64,000 nucleotides of DNA from positions 26,066,603 to 26,130,602 of the forward strand of contig CM063112.1 in assembly GCA_031841125.1 (NCBI GenBank), written 5' to 3'. This stretch comes from Acanthococcus lagerstroemiae (taxonomy: Eukaryota > Arthropoda > Insecta > Hemiptera > Eriococcidae). Numbering within the stretch: position 1 is the first letter of the stretch; every line of letters starts with the position of its first letter. A program made the position numbers and the translations under genes. Shown here in pieces: positions 1-10,837 of this stretch. The notes under the pieces are model-generated. The model worked only from the letters and a program-made list of their open reading frames with translations. It did no database searches and was not told where the DNA came from.

Positions 1-1
1 C

Positions 2-241
2 ATCCCAGTCAGAAAGAAAGAGGATGCACGCCAGAAACTAAAATCAGTACTAGAGGAAATAAAAGTCGGGGAAAATTTCTACGACAGTATGGTCCAAGCT
101 TTAAAAAACACGGCTGAAGAGTTTGGAGTGACAAGGGCTAAAGAGAAAACCAGGGCTAAGCTTTCAAAACAGACTCTCGAGTCAGGAAGAATAACCTTTG
201 GAAAAATAGAAATAAAACACCATTGGACAAAACTGAGCTAA
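2..241 (+). pseudogene. RTE linker region (between endonuclease and RT), partial
   Basis: An open frame of about 80 codons from the window edge with no start codon, rich in Lys and Glu (for example 'KNTAEEFGVTRAKEKTRAKL'). It matches the charged linker of RTE-type polyproteins that precedes the polymerase, and relic 5 at 50641-51352 has the same layout. It ends in stops near 241. The fragment belongs to the LINE relic that continues downstream. Confidence 0.6.
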
Positions 242-548
242 CTAAAATACAAAAATTGGTGAAGAAAATGTTAGAGAAGATATTAAAAAATATGATTAGG
301 GAAAAATGCAAGACATTTTGGAAGAAAGTTGGTCCACTAGAAAAGTTAGGCTCGAACTCCGTAGCGGGAGAGACGTTATGCTGAAGCTACTAGATCAGAT
401 AGGATAAGTAACTCAAAATCAAGAAGAAATTATAGAGGCAGCAACAAGTTTTTACGAGGACTTTTACCGCGAGCGAAACGAGGTAACAAAAATAGCAAAA
501 ACTGGAGGGTAAAAGGAGGAAAGAATCCTGGAAATAATGTAAAGAGAA

Positions 549-878
549 GTGGAATATGTACTAAATAGACTCAAAAATGACATAACCCCAGGACCGGATG
601 GGATTACAAACGAAATGCTGAAAAGGTTTGGCGATCAGAGAGTGCCACACCTGGCTAAAATATTTAACAAAATTCTAATTACAAAAATACATCCAAAACA
701 GTGGATCTTGGCCGAAATAATATTATTATACAAAAAAGGGGAAGGGGAACTCATTGAAAGTTACAGGCCAACATGCTTAACATCAAACATCTGTAAAGTA
801 TTTATGGCAGTCTTAAAAAGACCATTTGGATTCAAATCATCAGGGCATAAACAGGCGAGATTCAGAAAAGGTTTCTGA
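549..878 (+). pseudogene. RT fingers region of LINE relic 1
   Basis: A 109-codon frame with the early reverse transcriptase blocks of non-LTR elements: 'NDITPGPDGITNEMLKRFG' (the APGPDG block), 'PKQWILAEIILLYKKGEGE' and 'ESYRPTCLTSNICKVFM' (the YRPISLTS block). The frame breaks at 878 within the region that normally reads QAGFR. The start Met is only where the open stretch begins. It is a broken fragment of the upstream LINE frame. Confidence 0.8.
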
Positions 879-899
879 ACTGTAGAGAATATTTTCGTT

Positions 900-1211
900 G
901 TGAACCAAATTATTGGAAAAACACATCAATATGATGTGGAAATTGAAATGCTTAGCATAGGCTTTCATAAGGCATTTGATTCAGTGGATCATAAATATAT
1001 GTTAAAAGCACTGGAAAATAAGGGAATAGAAAGTGGGTTCACTAAAGTCATACAGAATTCCTATGTAAATTCGAGTGCAAGAGCCAGCCTTAAAAGCGAG
1101 GAAATTCTAAATTGGGAGGGGGTCGACAAGGGAATACCTTGTCGCCATGTCGCCAAACCTCTTCAACTGCATGCTGGAAGAACTAAAAATAAATGGAGAA
1201 TTTCTAAGTAA
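900..1211 (+). pseudogene. RT palm motif A region of LINE relic 1
   Basis: Contains the motif A segment 'GFHKAFDSVDHKYMLKALE'. The catalytic Asp expected four residues before AFD is Gly here, and the frame is lost again near 1140, where the next block (motif B, SPNLFNCMLEEL) continues in another frame. The overlap with the next entry reflects this frameshift. Catalysis would be abolished even without the frame breaks. Confidence 0.75.
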
Positions 1212-1461
1212 TTTAAGGTACGCAAACGATATTATCTTATTTGCAGAAAATAGTAAGGAGTTGAAGAAAATGGCAGAAGAGCTATTGAGGGAATGCAAAA
1301 TTGCTGGCCTCAAGCTGAATGGTAGCAAATCAAAAATAATCGGAAGAGGGAAGAGGAAAAATCTGATAATCGATGGGCAAGAGACAGAAGAGGTAACAGA
1401 AATCGAATATGTGTGGGACAGATTATTAGTTTTGAAGAAAGAGATAACAAAGAAATTATGA
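1147..1461 (+). pseudogene. RT motif B/C and thumb of LINE relic 1
   Basis: Begins with 'MSPNLFNCMLEEL' (motif B), then 'LRYANDIILFAENSKEL' (motif C, with Asn replacing the first catalytic Asp) and 'GLKLNGSKSKIIGRG' of the thumb region. The frame ends at 1461 soon after the position of the usual YLG block. This is the standard order for RTE-type polymerases. Confidence 0.8.
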
Positions 1462-1538
1462 GGCGTATTAAAAAGGGGTGAAACAACTTCTGGGCATTAA
1501 AATGTATTTTTTGCCGGAATTTCAACACCGCCCTCAAA

Positions 1539-1844
1539 ATGGAAATACTAAATAGCTCAACGGTACCAGCCCTCAAGTATGGAGCGCAAACCTGGTCCTT
1601 TACAGGAAAGCAAATGGTGAAGCTACAAATTACGTTCAGATCTATGTTGAGGAAACTTTCAGGACTGCGATGGGTAGCCAAAATCTCAAATGCAAAACTA
1701 TACGAAATGGTTGGAGGCGGGGATATAGGATATAATGTCAAACAATTAAAGTGGAAATACGTGGGGCATCTGGCGAGGGTGGATAGCAACAGATGGGGAG
1801 TAAAAGTACGCAACTGGATACGCTGTAAAGGACAAGAAAGATAG
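1539..1844 (+). pseudogene. C-terminal region of LINE relic 1
   Basis: A 101-codon frame with 'STVPALKYGAQTWSFTGKQ' and then 'LKWKYVGHLARVDSNRWG', hallmarks of the post-polymerase region of RTE-type proteins. Further weak remnants, including 'EAYAQKWAEA' at about 1942-1972, carry the relic to about 2005. Confidence 0.8.
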
Positions 1845-2005
1845 GTAGGCCAATAACTAGATACAGAGACGAACTCGTCAGAGAACTGGGGCCCCGGGTG
1901 GCAAAGATTAGCGCAGGATAAAATAAAATGAAAAATCTACGTGGAGGCGTATGCCCAAAAATGGGCGGAGGCGCTCACACACACGTTTGGTCGACAATCG
2001 ACGCA

Positions 2006-2254
2006 AAATGTGCCTGCCCATTTAAATTTTTCAATTACTTTATTTCTCTTTAAATTGATCAGCACCGCCGCATGTTTTTCGACTGTCGTTGCAACATACG
2101 CTTATTTTATTTTTGTAAGTATTTTATAAACGCATACTTTTTTTTCTTCAACTTACCGGCGCCGCAGCGTCAAAATGGCGGTGGCACACCAGGCATTTGC
2201 CCGAATTTCCCTATGGCCCATCCGCCCCTGGTGAAGCGGCAAGAAACAAGTTGG
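2006..2254. other. Spacer with possible hAT-like terminus
   Basis: AT-rich sequence with no gene. Positions 2190-2231 read on the minus strand begin CAGGGGCGGATGG, resembling a hAT terminal repeat, but I could not find a partner end. Confidence 0.25.
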
Positions 2255-2845
2255 CAATCTTGTAAAAAATTTTCAAAAGAAAAACAAAAAACAGCAAGCC
2301 TAACCGACATTAATCTGACCTTCAGACGGCCATAAAAACGCTGACAGTTTGACAATCCCGTAAAAACTTTTCAAACTGGTCAACCCCAATCAAGCCTAAC
2401 TTGACCTGAAAACAGTCGGTAGATACATCAGCAATCTCGTAGAAACTTATCAAAGTGGTCACCCGACTCCAATTGGACCTTAAAACGGAAATAAAAACAT
2501 TGACAATCCTGTTATGTACACACTTTCCAAAACGGTCAAATCTAACTGACCACAACTTGAACTCAAAATGACAATAAATACGTTGACAATCCCAAAGAAA
2601 CTTTTCAAACTTTTCAAATTTAACCAATTCTAACGTGACCAAAAAACGTTCGACAGATACATTGGTAATCCTGTACAAACTTTTCGAAATGATTTGACTT
2701 GATCTTGAAGCGGCGATATAAATATTAAACACCCTGAACTGACCTTCACCTGACCTTAAAAGGGCGATAAAAACGTTGACAGTCTGGTAGAAAATTTTCA
2801 ACATGTTCAAACGTAACCAACTTGACCTGAAAACAGTCAATGTGG
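2255..2845. repeat. Degenerate ~75 bp tandem repeat
   Basis: Repeated modules resembling ACAATCCxGTAGAAACTTTTCAAAxTGGTC followed by TGACCTTAAAAxGGCGATAAAAACGTTG. The 'CAATC' core recurs near 2254, 2353, 2432, 2504, 2587, 2666 and, more weakly, 2729 and 2780, a spacing of 51-99 bp. The minus strand is open from 2840 to 2322 with a recurring 'FEKFLRDCQ'-like peptide; I read this as a by-product of the repeat rather than a gene. A second block lies at 4280-4440. Confidence 0.65.
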
Positions 2846-3540
2846 CAGTGCAGGGAATAAGGTCTCACTTCGTCGATACTGAGTCATGAGTACCGGCATA
2901 TCGTCGATGTTCTGCTAAATACCTCCTATGTGCAGAAAACGTTATTTTACAGGAGAGCGAAAAAACTGTATAACTTTGGGCATACCTGACTTAGACTGTG
3001 GAAAATAATTTTAAATCGTAGTTCAGAAAATTTATTTTCGAGTTCGAATAAGTTTTAAAAGTTTTCCTCCGTGTAAAATTCGTAAAAAAATAAAATAACC
3101 ACTATAAGCAAAAAGGAGGTATTTTCATCAACACATAGGAGATATTTCCCAATTATTAGAATTTTTAATTTCGTACAAAAACAAAGTTTTATTATTGAAA
3201 TACTATTATGAAAATGAAAAATCAACTTTTATATGAAAAAGTCATGGATATTTGAAATTAAACTTCATGCTTAAAACTTAAAAAAAAAATGTAAACAATC
3301 TAATAAATTATCATCTTGGGTGGGTAACAGAATGTTAGTACAGTGGACTCAGTTCTAAACCTGGTCAAAAGTAAAAATATCTATAGCTCAAAGCCAGAAC
3401 AATCCAATTCCAAATTTGAAGTTTTGAAATCATCACAGTGTTGGAGTTTTCAAAATGCACTTATTTCCCTGTATTTGGAACTATTAGTTTATATTTTTGA
3501 GACAATGATTAGTTGTTCTACTACCCTGAGTTTGTAAAAT
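2846..3540. other. AT-rich spacer, nothing recognised
   Basis: No coding, RNA or clear repeat signal beyond short A/T runs. The 64-codon frame at 3343-3537 has no recognisable features. Confidence 0.4.
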
Positions 3541-3885
3541 AGAAGTTCAATCCTTCGGGGACTTACCCCGTAGGAATTTTTCATTCAGCAGTTGGGAAAT
3601 TTTACCATTTCAGTCTGACGAGTTGGGAAAATCCAACAAGTTAAAAGGTTTGTTTTGCTTTGATACTTGGGGATTGAGTAGAGAAGTTGGGAAAACCCAG
3701 CAAGTCAAACGCTCTTCTTCTTTTGCTTTGATACCTGAGAAATTTGGAGTTGAGTCAGTGGGAAAATCAAACAAGTCAAAAGGTTTTTTTTGCTTTGCTT
3801 TGATACTTGGGAATTCTGAGTTGAGTCAGTTGGGACTTTCACCCCCCCCTCCCCCTCCAAATAAAAACTTTTCGGTATGTCCCTG
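3541..3885 (+). repeat. hAT-like dispersed repeat, copy 1 (internally tandem)
   Basis: Three to four tandem ~75 bp modules of the form TTGGGAAAATCCAACAAGTC, a 'tttgctttgatacttggg' stretch and GAGTTGAGTCAGTTGGG, then a C-rich run and a terminus TCGGTATGTCCCTG. Read from the other strand, the terminus begins CAGGGAC, as many hAT elements do. Related copies lie at 37710-37925 (minus) and 53865-54025 (plus), sharing the module and the CAGGGA(T/C)GTACC-type end. I could not place the other terminus or a target duplication. Confidence 0.6.
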
Positions 3886-4126
3886 CAATCCGTATCACTA
3901 AACTTGGAGTTGGATCAATTAGGTTCCGAACCACAGATTCAGATTACTCTTGAACTCAACCCTTCATGTAAATCAGTTTACCAGGATTATTATTAGAAAG
4001 TATGAAGCAATTAATCTCCACCTGCGTGAAAGCAGCACTCTCTGGTATTTTGGAGCAAACAGTAAGCAGTTCCTCGATCCGTCAGATACACTCATCAGCA
4101 ACAATCATTTATTACTGATTCTGTAA
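3886..4126. other. Spacer, nothing recognised
   Basis: No gene or clear repeat seen. Confidence 0.35.
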
Positions 4127-4268
4127 AATCTGCAAACACTCGCCCATTTTATAAATTCAGCAAAAAATTTTGGCTGGTTATATAAATTCGGCAACAATTG
4201 CTCTTACGCTACTGATTTTATAAAATCAGCAAAATATCAGCCGATTTTATGAAATCGTCAATTTAATG
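4127..4268. repeat. Short repeat with TTTATAAAATCAGC motif
   Basis: The motif (A)TTTTATAAA(A)TCAGCAA recurs four or five times at roughly 40 bp spacing. One instance forms the perfect 18 bp palindrome CTGATTTTATAAAATCAG. Confidence 0.5.
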
Positions 4269-4279
4269 AATTCGGCGTA

Positions 4280-4440
4280 ACATATACATTGGCAATCCCG
4301 CAGAAACTTATGATAATGGGCACCTGACCACAACATGATCTTGAAACTGTGAGAGAAATGTTAACAATCCTGTAGAAACTTTCCAAAATGGTCCAATTTA
4401 GCCGACCCTAACTTGAATTTAAAATCTCGCAATCCGCTAG
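4280..4440. repeat. Second block of the ~75 bp tandem repeat
   Basis: Shares GGCAATCCCGCAGAAACTTA and AACAATCCTGTAGAAACTTT modules with the block at 2255-2845. 'CAATC' cores lie near 4293, 4365 and 4430. Confidence 0.55.
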
Positions 4441-4443
4441 ACC

Positions 4444-4680
4444 TATTCAAAATGGCCTACTCTCACCGACTCATTTATCGACTCTGATTCTGCCGGCCAG
4501 TTTAAACAGACTCCGATTCCAGGACTCTGAGACAAGTAAAATTATGTTCTGGCTCACTGACTCCCCAGTCAGCCTAATCAAGTTGACTTTCGACTCTCGA
4601 CTCAGACTTCCTGCCGACTCTTAGAGTCGTCTTAGATTCTCACTCCGACTTCAACTCTTCCAGTAGTTTGATTCCGCATC
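4444..4680. other. CGACTC-rich low-complexity stretch
   Basis: Many spaced copies of GACTC, CGACTC and ACTCCGA over about 240 bp, too irregular to assign one period. No gene. Confidence 0.4.
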
Positions 4681-4689
4681 AAAAATGAG

Positions 4690-7189
4690 TTCTGCGTCAC
4701 ATGAATAATATTCTATAACTAAGGTTAGTTCCCGAGGAAGGTGAAAAAACCTAACTTTGAGATGTCAGTTTGTTCCTGGGGGTTTAAGGTGGACACTAAA
4801 ATTTCCTAGAACTTTGAGTACGTTGATTAGTATTGTCATCCAACCCTATATACTTTCATACAGTTTTCCAATAACTTTTCCTTTTATTTGACCTTTAATT
4901 GTATTGGACTAGTAAGAAAACGATAGAAGCTTGAAAACGGGCCTTTCTCTCTGCTGGCATACGCATAGGCCTTAATTCAAGAAGAAGTCAAGTCACATTT
5001 CCAATTAGCATGAATAGTCCGTCGCTCCGTAAAATGGTAGTGTAAGACCAGTAACAGATTATACTAACCAGCAATGTGACGAGACTAGCTCTAGCTCTGA
5101 TTTCTCCCTCTGTGTTCTTATGCTCGAAACTCGAAATTTTACTCGCCGTTTTTTCCCCTCAATTCCTCGAACCTTCGCAACATCTTCCCGTCTGATCGAA
5201 AGTTTTCTTGAGCCAACAACACCTCGTTAGGACCGGTAAGATAAAGTTGTAAAAGTGATTATAGAATCAGGTCCTCGTCCGCTGGACTTTACTTACAGAT
5301 TTTGAACGAAACTTTCTGTTTGTGGTCAGTATAATAACCAAACGGGAAAAATCATAATGCAAATTAATTGAATAAATCAGTCGAGTGTTGAGGCTTTTAC
5401 CAAAATATCAGGTATCCGAATAAGGGTCTTTGACGAGCGTATCGGAAACTAATCGTAAACTGCGGCAAACTTTGCCAGTTTGAAAAGGGTTTCTCCCTCC
5501 TTCGACCCTAAAACTTTTGTCATTCTGTTCTAGAGAACACCGACTGTCGAAGTAGGTACACTTTCGTCGTGAGAAGACCGAGCTGATGTATTTCCCCCCT
5601 AAATTATGTCGGTGTGTGATTGACGTCCACATTCCTTGTTTCTTAATTTAGCTGGACTTACTTTTTTGAAGACATGTACTCACCCTATCAGAATCAGTTG
5701 TTCTGTATCTCTATCTTTATAAAATCGTTAGTTTGTATTCTTGTATGTTACAGGTGGACGTCTGGACCGTAAAAGCTGCGGGTTTGAAATTTTCAGAATG
5801 TGTTCGTATGGGGTCAGAATAGGTTTCAAGATAAACTTATGTCGATACACCGATCGGGAGGGAAGTATAAAAATTTGCCCCGTTCAGCCGATTTCTTTTC
5901 ACTTAGATTTCCTGAAGATATTTTATATTTTCACCACTTTCACACATCCGAAGATCACTGAACTCGATTCTGAGAGCTTCTAGTGGCTTCACAAGGGGTC
6001 AATACCAGATAATCAATTTTCGTGGTACGCCGGAAATGTTGGGTCCTGTAATGATTCTCAGAATCGAGTTAAGTAACCTTGAAAACATATAAATGAAGTA
6101 CCATCTTTGAACAGATGAACAATACGTATTTGGTTCCTAGCCCATTTGATGGTACTTTGAATTTCCTGACATAAAACTGCCCTCAATTCAGCATCCCGAA
6201 AGCTTATAAATCAAACCTTATTTCATTTTTTTGTTTCTCCTCTTCCCCTTTCATAGCCACTCTCAGAGCCATTGACCCACCTTGTGAAGCCAGATCATTT
6301 TCTGCTTGATGAACATCACGTACTGAAATCTATAAGAACAAGTTATCATAGTTGATGACTAAGGAAACATTTTTCGGCTTAAAAATCTCAAAGCTTGTGG
6401 AGCAAGTTCCAATTTGATCGATCTTGCAGGCATTTTTTCTACCATGTTGAAAGCGATTTAGGGGTACGTGGTAAAAATACTCATTTTTGAAAATAATAGC
6501 CGCTATGGCCCACCCCTATGTCAAAAATTTTAAAAACTGTCGAAAAATCTGATAAGTTTTTCTTAACTAGAATTTTTGTATTTCCCTAAGAAAGCCCTTT
6601 CGACCCCACTGACTGCGTTACTAAGTAACTTCGACACTTGCTATGTTACAGTTACTTCATTTAAGACGCTCAAGGATGAGACTGAGGATGTCCCTACTCC
6701 CAGTAACCATCTTAGCTTTCCAAAATAATTTTCCAACCTTAATACATTTTCTCAAGTCAGAGTAGCTGAAATGTCTTTCACACCTTTAGTTCAGGTAGAC
6801 AAGAATACAATTATCACCAGAAAGTGTACTCAAGATCACTAACGTTGTTTCATGATGTGTTACGTAAGGGTATTATGATCCTTAAGTGATGTAAATGGGG
6901 TAGCTAACGATCCTGTTATTTCTTTCAGGTAGGTTAGATAAGGAAATTATTATTAAATAATTCAAACTGGACAGCTAATGGTGTTTTTGATTTTCTGAGA
7001 TAGATTGAGTAAGGATATGTTGATCATTTTGAAGAATTATTTAGGATAGAGAGACAGCCTGCATTTGTATGACCCCAAGCCAGGAAATGAAATGTGAGAG
7101 AATTGGTTATCAAATAAAATTGGTTTTAATGAGTTTTAAACATAGCTATAGCATTCTTATGTACCTACTTTACGCAAAGCTTTATTTTG
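4690..7189. other. Long non-coding spacer
   Basis: All frames are short and unrecognised (the longest about 80 codons, at 5741-5983). No transposon signature, RNA gene or credible exon. It may be intron or intergenic DNA. Confidence 0.35.
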
Positions 7190-7310
7190 ATCCAGCCTCG
7201 ATTTAGATCCAACAATGCAAATTTCGAACCCAAAAAGGGTGAAAATTAAACTGACTTGAGGAGTTGAACTAACAATCAAAGTAAGCCATTTTTGGTCGCT
7301 GATTAATCAT
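7190..7310 (-). repeat. ~137 bp satellite unit, diverged
   Basis: Read on the minus strand it carries ATCAGCGACC, GGGTTCGAAATTTG and TAAATCGAGGCTGGATC in the same order as the tandem satellite at 59553-59948. One diverged unit. Confidence 0.5.
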
Positions 7311-7444
7311 AGCTTTATACCGCATTAAACTGAATCAATTTTAACTAATAATTTTATTAATTGAATTAATTTTTTTGATAACTGTTAGTATTGATTTTTA
7401 AAATAAATTTTAGAAAATATTCGTCAGACGAATATCGCAGCCAA

Positions 7445-7740
7445 GTTTATCCGGCCTCGATTTGGATTCAAAAATCATCGAAATTTGGGACCAAGAAGCG
7501 GCCAACATTTAATTGGCTAGAAAAGTGAAGCAGCTGATATTTCTTGTCGGGTGGAGGGGGGTCGATGATTTATTATATCACATCAGATTTTGGATCTACC
7601 CTTGATTTGGACCAGAAATTCAACATTTTCTCAACTGCAGTGGGAAAATAGACTCGAGTTGAAAACTTGAAAACGCGTCGAACTTGGTTATCTTGGGTCG
7701 CTGATTTCGAATTTTGGATCAAATTTTCGATTCGACTCCT
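7445..7740 (-). repeat. Satellite units of the ~137 bp family
   Basis: About two units on the minus strand. The diagnostic blocks are GAAATCAGCGACCCAAGATA, TCGACGCGTTTTCAAGTTTTC, and TCTGATGTGATA followed by a hydrophilic-coding AT stretch, matching blocks of the 59.5 kb array. Other units lie at 7190-7310 and 33735-33925. Confidence 0.6.
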
Positions 7741-7940
7741 CCGAATTGGCTTCCACGAATCAGGCTGTGTATCAAAACACGGGATTTTCGAATGGCATAC
7801 TTCGATAATTACATTGGACTTTTCCACTCGGACTCTGGTCCCCCTACAAGAAAATCAGCAGGAGGGGTCAGAGATTGGCGTTCTGTACTTTCTTCAGCAA
7901 AGTCCCGTCTGTTACTGTGGGTTGAGAGGGAGTTGAGAGG

Positions 7941-7943
<3 letters not shown>

Positions 7944-7985
<42 letters not shown>
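7944..7985. repeat. (GA)n microsatellite
   Basis: About 42 bp of uninterrupted GA dinucleotides. It makes artificial Arg-Glu and Ser-Leu reading frames on the two strands, which are not genes. Confidence 0.95.
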
Positions 7986-7987
<2 letters not shown>

Positions 7988-7989
7988 TA

Positions 7990-8345
7990 TTTAGTTCTAA
8001 CCGCAGCAAAGACATTCGAAATCAAAAAACGGGAGTATAGAGAAAGCGCACATGTTATTGATCGATATTAAAAACAAATCTCTGTGAGTGCTACGCATAA
8101 ACGGTAATCAGCCGTAACTGTACTGATGTCCTACCTGGCCGATCGAGGAAGAAAAAGGAGAGTGAGTCATGAGAATAATCATAAGATGAAGATAGTTTTG
8201 AAAATATCACATACCGGAAATTCACGAGACAAAAGACGTTTGTCAGACGCTCACATCGTGCGACGTATAAATTGTCCAGGAAGTTCGATTAGACAGTTCA
8301 CAAAAAAATGTAAATTTGGGAAGAGAAGATCACCGCATTATCAAA
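7990..8345 (+). repeat. ~350 bp dispersed repeat, copy 1
   Basis: Matches 45640-46010 in reverse orientation in several blocks: GACATTCGAAATCA, GATGTCCTACCTGGCCGATC, GAGACAAAAGACGTTTGTCAG and TGTAAATT(T/C)GG(G/A)A. Both copies hold a frame over the second half with a shared 'CKFGK' peptide (165 codons open here from 8126, 86 codons in the other copy). That could be the remnant of an element's coding end. I do not recognise the family. Confidence 0.6.
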
Positions 8346-9415
8346 AAATGCTTTTTAATCGCATTTTGTGTTTGTCCATAATAATATGCTACTTGAAGAT
8401 GAATTTTTATTGCGAGACGATCCAATTTCGCGATATAAAAACAAGGGGGGGGGGGGTAATTTCGAAACACACTGCACAGACTTTTCCGATCGCCTGGCAG
8501 GCGGCTCAAAAGGACAACTGTTCTCTGTTGGACGGCATGAAATATGGAAACAGTGTTGACCAACACTCAGGAAGATATACCTCCCTTATCAGTTCCTCCG
8601 GCTACGTGCTCTACACGCTATAGCTGCAATGCTTCGTCATGCGTTATCACATCTCCCTTCAGCTAATTAGTAATGAAATTTTAAAAAGTTATCCTCGATT
8701 TCTCATAAACGGCGAATCCGGATAAACCATGAACCTGTCCGGTTGAGAAGAAGAAGAGAACGGACTCGACGTTGCAGTCGTACTTCCACAAACCAACACA
8801 ATCGCGTCACACAGAATTTTATACTCAATGCTCCGCCCATCGACGAACGATTAAGAAAAAATTTTGCGAATTCATTTCCGCTCGAAAGGTAAACTCTCGA
8901 GCGTTTCGAGAGGATAAAACTAAGTGTATTTCAAACACAGCCAAGTAGTTCGCAAACAAACGAATAACGAAGTTTCTCGACGATAGTACCCGACCGTTTA
9001 GGTACTCGAAAACTGTAAAAAATCTCCAGCTACTTTTTATTAATTTCTAGCACCCAAGCGGATTTTCCGATACTCAACTAGAAGAAGAAAAAAAACGGTA
9101 GACTAATTCGGAAAAGTTAATTATTTACGAACCCTCTGACGAAATAAATTCTCGTCGAGTTTCCTGAACGATGGGGTTATTTTGAGGCTGAAGCGCATTG
9201 CGTAAATTTATCCGTTCAATTTTCAACCCGTAAATACATCATGAACATTCTAAACAGTTTTAGAGCACTACAGCTATATGCACGAATAAGGGTGCGCTAC
9301 AAGTAGTTTTGTCTTCTTCTACCCGCTTAATAGATTGTTGACAAAAAAAATGTCGTGTTCGTTTCGCTGGTCTGTGGTATCATTTTTACAGTGATCCTCG
9401 TCAATGGATGAAGTT
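8346..9415. other. Spacer, nothing recognised
   Basis: Short open frames only, a G10 run near 8447-8456 and moderately CpG-containing sequence. No transposon or RNA signature seen. Confidence 0.35.
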
Positions 9416-9437
9416 AAAAAAAAAAAAAAAAAAAAAA
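9416..9437. repeat. Poly(A) tract
   Basis: 22 consecutive A. It could be a retroposon tail on the plus strand, but the sequence upstream is not recognised. Confidence 0.85.
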
Positions 9438-9725
9438 TAGAATAAATATTTTGTGTTACGACGGGGACGCAAATGATAATTACACCGCGCTGGGCTCGGA
9501 CTTGAAATATAATTCTAATTTACATATATGAAAGGTTTTCGTTTTCAAATGCTGCGCTTGGTGACAAATGATGATTGCGTATTTTTCCGCCAATGGGAGT
9601 ACATCATTGCGCCGTTATGCGTGGAAAAACCGCGAAGCATTTATCCGGCCAGACTAACGCGGATGGAAATTGAGTTTGCAGTTTCGCCGATTTTTCAAAT
9701 TATTCTGCGTGATTTTAGGGTTCAT

Positions 9726-10018
9726 AAAGAGAAATAACAGGGTGAAACATTAATCTTTATAAAAATCAATACCAAACGAGTACTTACAACAATAATACAA
9801 GTGTATATGCCTACTTACACTCACGAGGACGAAGAGACTGAGGAGGTATATGAAAAATTAGAAGAACTTATGAAGCATGTTAAAGGCAAAGAAAATCTCA
9901 TTATTATGGGGGATTGGAATGCTAGATTTGGTGAAGGAAAAGAGGGTAATATACCAGACGATTTTGGGTAAGGAGTGAGGAATGAAAGAGGCGAGCATTT
10001 GATAGAGTTTTGTGAGAG
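9726..10018 (+). pseudogene. APE-type endonuclease, part 1 (LINE relic 2)
   Basis: Translating from about 9774 gives 'VYMPTYTHEDEETEEVYEKL' and then 'ENLIIMGDWNARFGEGKEG'. The GDWNA block is the conserved mid-domain motif of LINE endonucleases, which nick target DNA to prime reverse transcription. One stop lies at about 9969-9971. The frame is cut by the inserted element at 10019 in the middle of 'EFCER'. Confidence 0.8.
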
Positions 10019-10403
10019 CAGGGTGTCTACAGAAATTGAAAAGTAAAAATGAAGTCCTCAGGACCCTTCGCCGGACTGCAGCCGAAATATTTACCATAAT
10101 TTCCACGAGTGTGCAAATCTTCTTTTTTTTTTTGTTTCCAATTATTTCATTATTTTTACTCCTCCCTCCTTTTTGCTCCCCCACTTCCCCCTCCTTTAAA
10201 ATATAGATCCTGCGCTACACTTTTTAATGACCAATCATATTATACAGAGATCGTAAAAAATTTATTTTTGAGTATTTCGAACAAAAATGAAGGACTTTCA
10301 ATTTTTTTTTAATTTCAGCACTTTTCAGGATTTTTAGGAGTTATTTTCAAAATTCAGGACTTTTCAGGACTTGAAAGACTTTTCAGTACCTGTAGACACC
10401 CTG
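10019..10403. mobile_element. 385 bp inverted-repeat (MITE-like) element inside LINE
   Basis: Starts CAGGGTGTCTACAG and ends CTGTAGACACCCTG, a perfect 14 bp inverted repeat. It is flanked by GAG on both sides (10016-10018 and 10404-10406). Removing the element and one GAG restores the LINE endonuclease frame. The right subterminal region repeats TTCAGGACTTTTCAGGACTT-like units. It has no coding capacity and is non-autonomous. The superfamily is uncertain: the 3 bp duplication argues against hAT. Confidence 0.85.
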
Positions 10404-10406
10404 GAG

Positions 10407-10635
10407 GAAGTATAACTTGGTCATACGAAATACTCAATTTAAAAATCACTGCAGAAGGAGGTATACACGGAAGAGGTCAGGTAATGAAGGTAGATATCAA
10501 ATTGATTATATTATAACAAAACAACCTTTTAGAAATCAAATATTAGACTGTCAAACTTATCCGGTAGCTGACATTGACAGTGATCATAACTTGATAGTCA
10601 GGAAATACAGGCTAAAAAGTGAAGAGACTTGGTAA
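10407..10635 (+). pseudogene. APE-type endonuclease, part 2 (LINE relic 2)
   Basis: Resumes the endonuclease frame immediately after the insertion: 'KYNLVIRNTQFKNH', 'RYQIDYIITKQ' and 'VADIDSDHNLIVRKY'. SDH is the conserved catalytic Asp-His block at the domain end. Joining 10018 to 10407 restores the reading frame, which shows that the two parts were once contiguous. Confidence 0.82.
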
Positions 10636-10837
10636 AAAATAAGAGACAAGAAGACGGAATTTGAAAAATATTAATATTACAGGGAAATATTGAGAGGATA
10701 TTGTATTAGAATTAGAGGCTGAAAAAACACAGGAAATTAACAGTGTGGAGGAAGAGTGGAGTAAAATAAAGGAGGGAATAGTAAAGTCAGCAGAAGAAAA
10801 TCTAGGTAAAACTAAGAGAGAAAAAAAGAAACCATGA

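Larger units (their letters stand above)
1..2005 (+). mobile_element. RTE-type LINE relic 1 (5' end outside window)
   Basis: Degenerate non-LTR retrotransposon of RTE type. Reading 5' to 3' there are traces of the linker after the endonuclease, reverse transcriptase motifs, and the C-terminal region with the 'KWKYVGHLARVDSNRWG' signature common in insect RTE proteins. The frame shifts several times and contains stops, so no full protein can be made. Both catalytic positions of the polymerase are altered: motif A reads SIGFHKAFDSV where an Asp is expected at the Gly, and motif C reads YANDI instead of YADDI. The 3' end is placed just after the 'AYAQKWAEA' remnant; no clear tail is visible. The element enters the window already inside its coding region. 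Confidence 0.85.

Noticed and set aside
2190..2231. hAT terminus CAGGGGCGGATGG on the minus strand
   Set aside because: No partner end or duplication could be located.
2322..2840. 172-codon minus-strand frame as a protein gene
   Set aside because: It lies within a degenerate tandem repeat and the peptide only mirrors the repeat. Kept as a repeat and a finding.
7714..8040. Frames running through the GA microsatellite on both strands
   Set aside because: Arg-Glu and Ser-Leu runs come from (GA)n; no other coding signal.
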